Origin: Rutpela maculata
Taxonomy: Eukaryota > Arthropoda > Insecta > Coleoptera > Cerambycidae
NCBI GenBank assembly: GCA_936432065.2
Contig: OW386290.2
Location: 128,944,677 to 129,008,676, forward strand
Direction: 5' to 3'
DNA: 64,000 bases
Part shown: piece by piece, positions 58,581 to 64,000 of the stretch
Numbering within the stretch: position 1 is the stretch's first letter
Layout of the letters: each line of letters starts with the position of its first letter
Program-made: the position numbers and the translations under genes
Notes under the pieces: generated by a model
Database searches by the model: none
Told to the model about the DNA's origin: nothing
The model's input: only the letters and a program-made list of their open reading frames with translations

Positions 58581-59834
58581 TATATTATTATTGACATCTC
58601 CTAACCACTTGGATGTAAAGAATTTTTTTGTTGAAATAATGCCATCTGCGGATTCATATTGAAAAAATCACTAGTCACAATAGGGAAGATGCATGAAATG
58701 TTAAAATGCTTGAAAAAGTGATTTGCTCTTAATTTCCATTACGCAGAAAATAATTATAACAAAAGAAATTCAAAATAAAATTTATTTTGCGTAAAATTAA
58801 TATTTAGATTATGATGTAATTTGTAAACAAAACCACGTGACTGCAAACGGTTTTTCATTGGTGTGAAGTCAATGACGACATCCGTTAGTCGGATAATTTG
58901 TCCAAAGTAGACGCAGTGTCCTAACCTCTCGCTGACGTCTGTCTGTCAATTTTGGAGAATCTTGAATGTAAAATTACCATATTTGTTTTACATTTAGGCA
59001 CAATGCAATATTTGTAATTCATGAGCCATAATAATGTTGTTCACTAGCTCATTAACCAAATAATAACACAATAACACCACAAACAAGAACTTGGTAAACT
59101 GACTGTAAACAATAAACAGTAAACTGACATTTGACAAACCCATCGAAATTGCTTTAGATATACGAAACTACAGAAGCATGTTTCTATGGAAAAAGAAACA
59201 TCCGTTCACTATTCCGTCCTTGTCTGGCAAGATCTGATTGGTTGAAGAAAACGTCCGATTGGCTTAACCGTCTGTACACAGACCGAGAAAAAGGATGGAA
59301 TATAGTGCACGCAAGTTTCTCTCTCTGTGTCACTTTCTCTAGTCGAGTGCACCTTCCAGTTTGCTATTATTTCGATGGACAAATCATAACGGGAAACGTC
59401 ACAGTGAATGGCGCCAAATAACTGCCGTTTTGAAATATCCAAATTCCTCACCAATGAAATTATTTATTTTCTCACTGTATTAACATTCAAAAAATCGTAA
59501 ATTTTACATTTTTATAACTTTTTTTTGATGCTGTATCGATTTTCATTATAAAAAAAAATCATGCAACTTCTCTATTATAGGCTTTAAGAAAAATTATGTC
59601 TATACTAGTTACGAATCATCTAATTAATGTTTTTCAATCATTTTCACTTCCTAAAAATAAATAGGGTGGCCAAAAAGATTTTTCAATTGAGAACTTTTTG
59701 AGTTATTTTCTCAATTTTTTCATTTGAAACACCTGTATATTTTTGACAATGTGATGTAGAAATGAAAAACGAACATTTTTTTATGTACATCCCTATAGCT
59801 ATTTGAAATCATTCTCAATTTTTTGAGCAATAAG
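58581..59834. other. Unclassified intergenic sequence
   Basis: Nothing identifiable. The 81-codon minus frame at 59209-59454 shows no domain. Confidence 0.5.
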
Positions 59835-59836
59835 TA

Positions 59837-60807
59837 GGAGAGACGTGGGAGAATTGGGACAGTGACTTTTTGTACCAATTGGTTGGTGGTTTGATATTGT
59901 GCGTCATACAGGTTATGTATATTCGTGAGAGAAATAAATAAACTGCCCTATTTCATCCGTTTCATCCTTCGAATCACAGGTAATTTTAACTGTTTTATGT
60001 ACTGAAAAGTTACTTTTTTTTTGTTCAAATTATCCCATTCATTGCTTTGTGGGTGCAAGTGTTATTTTACATGTAACGACCGACGTTTTAGCTATTAAAT
60101 ATTGGGGTAAATTCATGATTGACTTTCACCTAAGAATAAATCTGGTCACTTTTAATGACACCGAGCAGGACGTTATTTTAAGGGAGAGTTGGCCTATCCT
60201 ACGTCTCCTCCATTCCATATATGAATTAATTTTTTTATATTATTTGGATCCTTTTTAGGTATGCCGTTACGCTACAAGAAAAAAAAGAACAATCCTGTCG
60301 TTCTAATCCATATAATTTAAGATGCCATTGCAGAATGCAAAAATAATGGCGGCTTGAGAGAGGCACCATACACACTCAAAGTATGGTCGAATTTCCACGT
60401 AAATATTAGCGATTTGTGTTGGCAAAATTTTTTATCGTTTCTGCAATATATTTTTGTTTTTCTTCTGAGCATTTGTCAGATTTTTGAATTAATTTTATTT
60501 TTTGTTATATTTTGCAGTAATTAAATATTTTTCCATATCTTTGTGAAGATTTAATTACCTATCCCAAATCTCTCCAGCGCTAGTCTCAATTTTCCCTCGT
60601 AAAAGGGAGATTTGGGACAAATATATGACACTAGAAAATATTTTTCCATACCGCTATTTACCCAGTAAATTTAACTAATATTTGCAAGAAGTGGTCGAGG
60701 TCCAATATACGAAGATATATTACTGTTTGTAATTTTTTTAAATTTTCAAAAATAAAAATTTTAAAAATTAATTGGTGAGAATTGTTCCAACTCTCCCACA
60801 TCTCCCA
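59837..60807 (+). mobile_element. Pogo/mariner-like element with decayed transposase N-terminus
   Basis: The ends GGAGAGACGTGGGAGAATTG and, inverted, TGGGAGATGTGGGAGAGTTG are about 25-bp terminal repeats with TA outside both (59835-59836 and 60808-60809). The motif GGGAGAGTTGGNACA recurs inside. Length is about 0.97 kb, so much of an autonomous element is missing. Confidence 0.75.
60261..60425 (+). pseudogene. Remnant of a pogo-type helix-turn-helix
   Basis: MPLRYKKKKNNP opens a frame with an early TAA, followed by DAIAECKNNGGLREAPYTL. This order resembles the start (MPRxYKRK...) and first DNA-binding helices of pogo/Tigger transposases. It lies inside the TA-flanked element at 59837, which supports the reading. 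Too short to be certain. Confidence 0.45.
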
Positions 60808-60844
60808 TACAAAATTCAAGAATAAACTTCTGAATCCTTTGGGA

Positions 60845-60925
60845 AAAATGTATCCGTTATCCGTATCCGTCAGGTAAATATCAAAGTATCCGTATCCGGA
60901 TACTTTCATCTTTCCGCGGATACAA
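60845..60925. repeat. TATCCGT/ATCCGG word array
   Basis: At least six copies of TATCCG(T/G) or its complement occur in 80 bp, like the subterminal arrays of the hAT element at 23598. It lies 150 bp before the hAT transposase fragment and is probably the inner 5' region of that copy. Confidence 0.5.
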
Positions 60926-61079
60926 TTCATTATTCCCACACTTAATGTGAGATAGTACTCTGCGGCCAAGAACAGTAAACTAGTTCTTGCATCTTGCTCT
61001 GCGGCGTTCCCCGTGTAACACAGTAAAAGAGCGAAAATGCGCTGATGACTGATGCACACAAAAATGAACACAATCACGG

Positions 61080-61605
61080 ATGAAATACGGTGGAGAATAT
61101 CTGATCAAAATGTGTATCCAGAGCTTGAAGACGCGTTTTTCCTTAAATCTTGGTCGAGAAGAGCCCCTAATTGCTGCAGTTCTTCTTCCGCAATTTAAGT
61201 TGCGATGGTACAATGTCATAAAGAACCCTCGGAAAACAGTTGGCGACATCAAATTGATGATCATAAAACGTGCGGAAGAACTTACGGCGTCAAAATCATC
61301 ATCAAATGGTTCAGCAGATGAAGATAACCAACAAGGGAAGAAGTTCGACGAGTTTTTTGATTTCTGCGGAGATACCAATGACACCATCACAGTCGGAGAG
61401 AATACTAACGCGCAGAACGATGTTGATGTAAACAGATCCAATCCCAATAATACTTCTAAAATTGAGCTCGAGCTTTTAAGATATCTCGAGGACAAGAGAT
61501 CAAACATGCAAATGTTGAATGAGTATCCGGTACTCAAGAAACTCTCCATGAAGTACAACACATGTCTGCCGTCATCTGGACCAGTTGAAAGGTTATTCTC
61601 CTTCT
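61080..61605 (+). pseudogene. hAT transposase C-terminal part, upstream of a LINE insertion
   Basis: The frame includes SLKTRFSLNLGREEPLIAAV and LLPQFKLRWYNVIKNP, an acidic Ser/Asn linker, ELELLRYLEDKRSNMQML and KYNTCLPSSGPVERLFSF. The last is the hAT C-terminal dimerisation motif (YL...SS-x-P-x-ERLFS). A LINE begins right after ERLFSF. The missing remainder (ALSDANFETLVLTKANSN, TGA 63243) is found at 63147-63245. The N-terminal zinc finger and the DDE core before this part are absent. Confidence 0.85.
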
Positions 61606-63146
61606 CAAAATCTATACCTATATATAAAAACAAGGGATCGAGAATGGAGGCATGTAATTACAGAAATATTAGTGTACAGAATCAACTAGCAAAAGTCTTT
61701 GAGCTCTGTTTTAATAATAGATTAATAAACTATTTGGAATACTATAAATTGTTAAACTCAAATCAATAGGGATTTAGGAAAAATAAATCAACAGTAACCG
61801 CTATTGAAAAATTATGTGATTATATTTATAATGCACTAAACAATAAAGAACAACCAATAGCTTTATTTTTTGACCTTAGTAGAGCTTTTGACACAGTTGA
61901 CCCGTTTTGCTCTTGGAAAAACTTTTTAGATTGGGAATACGAGGACCAGCTCATCAGTGGATCAGCTCTTATCTGAATAACAGAAGGCAAACTGTTGTAA
62001 TTGATTCGTATAAATCAGATTTTAGGCAAGTGACAACTGGTGTGCCTCAGGGCTCCATCCTCGGCCCATTGCTCTTTTTAATATTTGTGAATGATATGCC
62101 TCATTCTTGCCTAACACCTAACGCAGCAGTCATCTATGCTGACGATACAAACTTTTTAATTTCCAGCAGCTCGTTAGAGACCACAGTCACTAAAGCTAAT
62201 ACATCAGTTGATGAGTTGTCTAAATGGTGCTTAAGCAATGGTCTTGTGCTAAATGCTAGCAAAACAGTTTTTATGTCATTCCTGCCAAAGAACGTTGCCC
62301 ATAACTCAAGTATATTAATTAAGGCTGAACATCAGTCAATTGTTCATACAGATAAGACAAAATTCCTGGGAGTAACTTTAGATAGTAAAATGACATGGGA
62401 AAGTCACATTGAAAATATAATCAACAAACTAAGCAAGTCTTGTTTTATCATTCGATACCTGAAGTTCTCTGTCTCATTAAATGTACTAAAATTGGCATAC
62501 TTTGGCTTAGTTCAATCTAGTCTGTCTTATGGTTTAATTTTTTGGGGAAATTCTTCTCACATTACCAAAGTGTTTATAGCCCAAAAGAGAATAATTCGTT
62601 GTATGGCTGGTCTATCTATGCAAGCACACTGTAAAGGGGCATTTATAGCCCTGTCCATCTTAACTGTACCATCGCTTTATATATTTTTAATTGTAACTAA
62701 TATAAAAAGACAAGAAAGTTTGTTATTGAAAAATAGGGATGTTCACAATTACCATACACGCAGCCTTAAGGAACTCCGGACCCCACTTTCTAGATTAAGT
62801 GTGTGCCAAAATTCCCAAATTTTCAAGGGAATCAGCTGTTTCAATAAATTCACCCGCCACATTGGTCACTTTGACTATTTTAACTCTTTTAAAAATGCTT
62901 TGTTTAAGTACTTGGTTAGTAATGCTTTTTACTCTGTAGATGAGTATTTACAATCGTAGGTTTTATTATTATTATTATTATTATTTTATTTTATTTTATT
63001 AGTACTTGTTGGTATTATTGTTATGTGTTATTGTTGTTTTTAATATGACTTATATTTTATTATTTTTTTTCTGTACTGACTAGTCTCATAAGTCATACTA
63101 AGGTATGACTTAATATGATAAATAAAGAACTTACTTACTTACTTAC
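61606..63146 (+). mobile_element. 5'-truncated CR1/Jockey-type LINE with (ACTT)n tail
   Basis: The coding part reads PIYKNKGSRMEACNYRNISV, then a TAG at 61767, GFRKNKSTV and FFDLSRAFDTVD. A frameshift near 61900 leads into a 350-codon frame containing GVPQGSILGPLLFLIFVND, IYADDTNFL (intact YADD), FLGVTLDSKMTWESHI and the C-terminal WGNSSHITKVFIAQKR segment, ending at TAG near 62957. A (TTA)n run, AATAAA near 63121 and (ACTT)n to 63146 complete the 3' end. It inserted into the hAT transposase. The single stop and single frameshift suggest it is the youngest LINE here. Confidence 0.85.
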
Positions 63147-63245
63147 ACGATGATAGATTCGCCCCGGCGCAACGCCTTATCTGATGCCAATTTTGAAACT
63201 CTTGTGCTGACAAAAGCAAACTCAAACAAAAATAATACATTTTGA
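63147..63245 (+). pseudogene. hAT transposase end, downstream of the LINE insertion
   Basis: The frame DSPRRNALSDANFETLVLTK continues the hAT dimerisation domain after ERLFSF and stops at TGA 63243. Together with 61080-61605 it brackets the LINE exactly. Confidence 0.8.
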
Positions 63246-63349
63246 TATGTAATTTTATTTTGCAATTATTATCATTAATTGAATTGAATCTGCGGTAGGT
63301 TCTTGATGAAACATATTAAATAAAATTAAGAAATTTAAACACTTGGTAT

Positions 63350-63581
63350 TTTGTTTCACTGGTTTTTATTCAGATTTTTCTGACATATGTTTCGGTCTCA
63401 CGACCATTATCAAAGAGTCTTAATAACTAACCTAAAAGTGACCGCTTACAATATATATGCACATTGTTACCTACAATAAGCTTGGAATGGGATGATAGCT
63501 AATTTTAATTTTATTGCAATTGATTAAATTTAATCCTACCTGGTACTAGGAACTTAATTATCTTACTAGGAACTTACTTAA
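63350..63581 (-). mobile_element. 3' region of a Penelope-like element
   Basis: On the minus strand, after the stop of the endonuclease fragment, sequence continues through CTCTTTGATAATGGTCGTGA and ACCGAAACATATGTCAG. The GGTCGTGAGACCGAAAC type of block is common just 3' of Penelope-like element reading frames. The boundary on the left is approximate. Confidence 0.55.
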
Positions 63582-63870
63582 TTATAATTTTAATACAGTG
63601 TCTAGTACGGGAGTATTTGCAAATATAATTTGTGTATTTGTAACATTTTTGTGGTTTTTTAGGGCCCTTTTTATTTCCAAAATTTCAAGCATATCTAGAT
63701 TATCTCCTTTATTGACCTTATGTAAAAGTTTAACATTACTATTGCTAAAGAAATGATTTTGTTGAATACAATGTTCTGCAAACCCCGTGGATTTTACGTT
63801 ATCTAAAATTGACTTTTTATGTTCCTTGACCCTTACTTGGGTCGAAGCATAGAAGTAAGGGTCAAGGAAC
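63582..63870 (-). pseudogene. Penelope-like element GIY-YIG endonuclease C-terminal fragment
   Basis: The minus frame reads RVKEHKKSILDN, STGFAEHCIQQNHFF, VKLLHKVNKGDNLDMLEILE and IKRALKNHKNVTNTQ. This is the R-x-K-EH...FAEH...L-x-x-x-E arrangement of the GIY-YIG nuclease at the C-terminus of Penelope-like retroelements. GIY and YIG themselves are missing because the copy is cut at the palindrome centre (about 63839-63852). Confidence 0.75.
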
Positions 63871-64000
63871 ATAAAAAGTCAATTTTAGATAACGTAAAAT
63901 CCACGGGGTTTGCAGAACATTGTATTCAACAAAATCATTTCTTTAGCAATAGTAATGTTAAACTTTTACATAAGGTCAATAAAGGAGATAATCTAGATAT
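63853..64000 (+). pseudogene. Inverted duplicate of the Penelope-like fragment, running off the window
   Basis: These 148 bases are, by eye, the exact reverse complement of 63691-63838. The + frame again reads RVKEHKKSIL and FAEHCIQQNHFF. The 14-bp spacer is GGGTCGAAGCATAG. It continues past the window's end. Confidence 0.8.

Noticed and set aside
60658..61633. 139- and 217-residue minus-strand ORFs
   Set aside because: They mirror the hAT transposase coding sequence on the + strand, which has clear family motifs; the minus frames do not.

Overview
The window is nuclear DNA of an arthropod, most likely an insect with a large, repeat-laden genome. A leaf-beetle-like genome is my guess from style only; no marker gene fixes the species. 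It is AT-rich, has spliced genes with GT/AG introns, and is dominated by transposable elements: DNA transposons with TA, TTA, TTAA or 8-bp target duplications, long-armed foldback elements, CR1/Jockey-type LINE fragments, a solo LTR, and Penelope-like and hAT transposase pieces. No tRNA, rRNA, CRISPR array, bacterial operon or virus was seen.

One convincing host gene crosses the middle of the window on the + strand. It has three coding exons (20291-21086, 31844-32518, 50456-50787) whose phases match at both junctions, good splice sites and a poly(A) signal. They encode about 600 residues of an acidic, Asn/Ser/Lys-rich protein that I do not recognise. Introns of 10.8 and 17.9 kb are filled with nested transposons. 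A tiny minus-strand terminal exon (56483-56529, His/Pro-rich) may belong to a second gene reaching in from the right.

Layout. 1-2260: unclassified flank, a short tandem array and a perfect 36-bp palindrome. 2265-5349: a complete DNA transposon with 13-bp inverted ends, TTA duplication and a transposase broken by two frameshifts. 5400-19430: a nest of giant palindromes (family FB-1 in four copies, FB-2 around one of them), small MITEs, two of them identical, and a solo LTR. 19461-20290: a MITE and the gene's upstream region. 20291-50787: the gene, with introns holding a SWIM-zinc-finger transposon palindrome split by hAT elements, other foldbacks, six-plus copies of a 0.65-kb repeat (repeat A), a 105-bp satellite carrying a TTAA-flanked MITE, and LINE debris. 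51128-52640: another palindrome. 53765-56045: decayed LINEs. 59837-60807: a pogo/mariner-like remnant. 61080-63245: a hAT transposase fragment split by a 5'-truncated LINE. 63350-64000: a Penelope-like fragment in perfect inverted duplication, running off the end.

The most unusual theme is that protein-coding transposon debris repeatedly sits in the loops of long inverted repeats. Three such loops (26684-28258, 36755-40497, 46671-50320) carry different parts of what appears to be one uncharacterised, Cys-rich, transposon-borne protein family.
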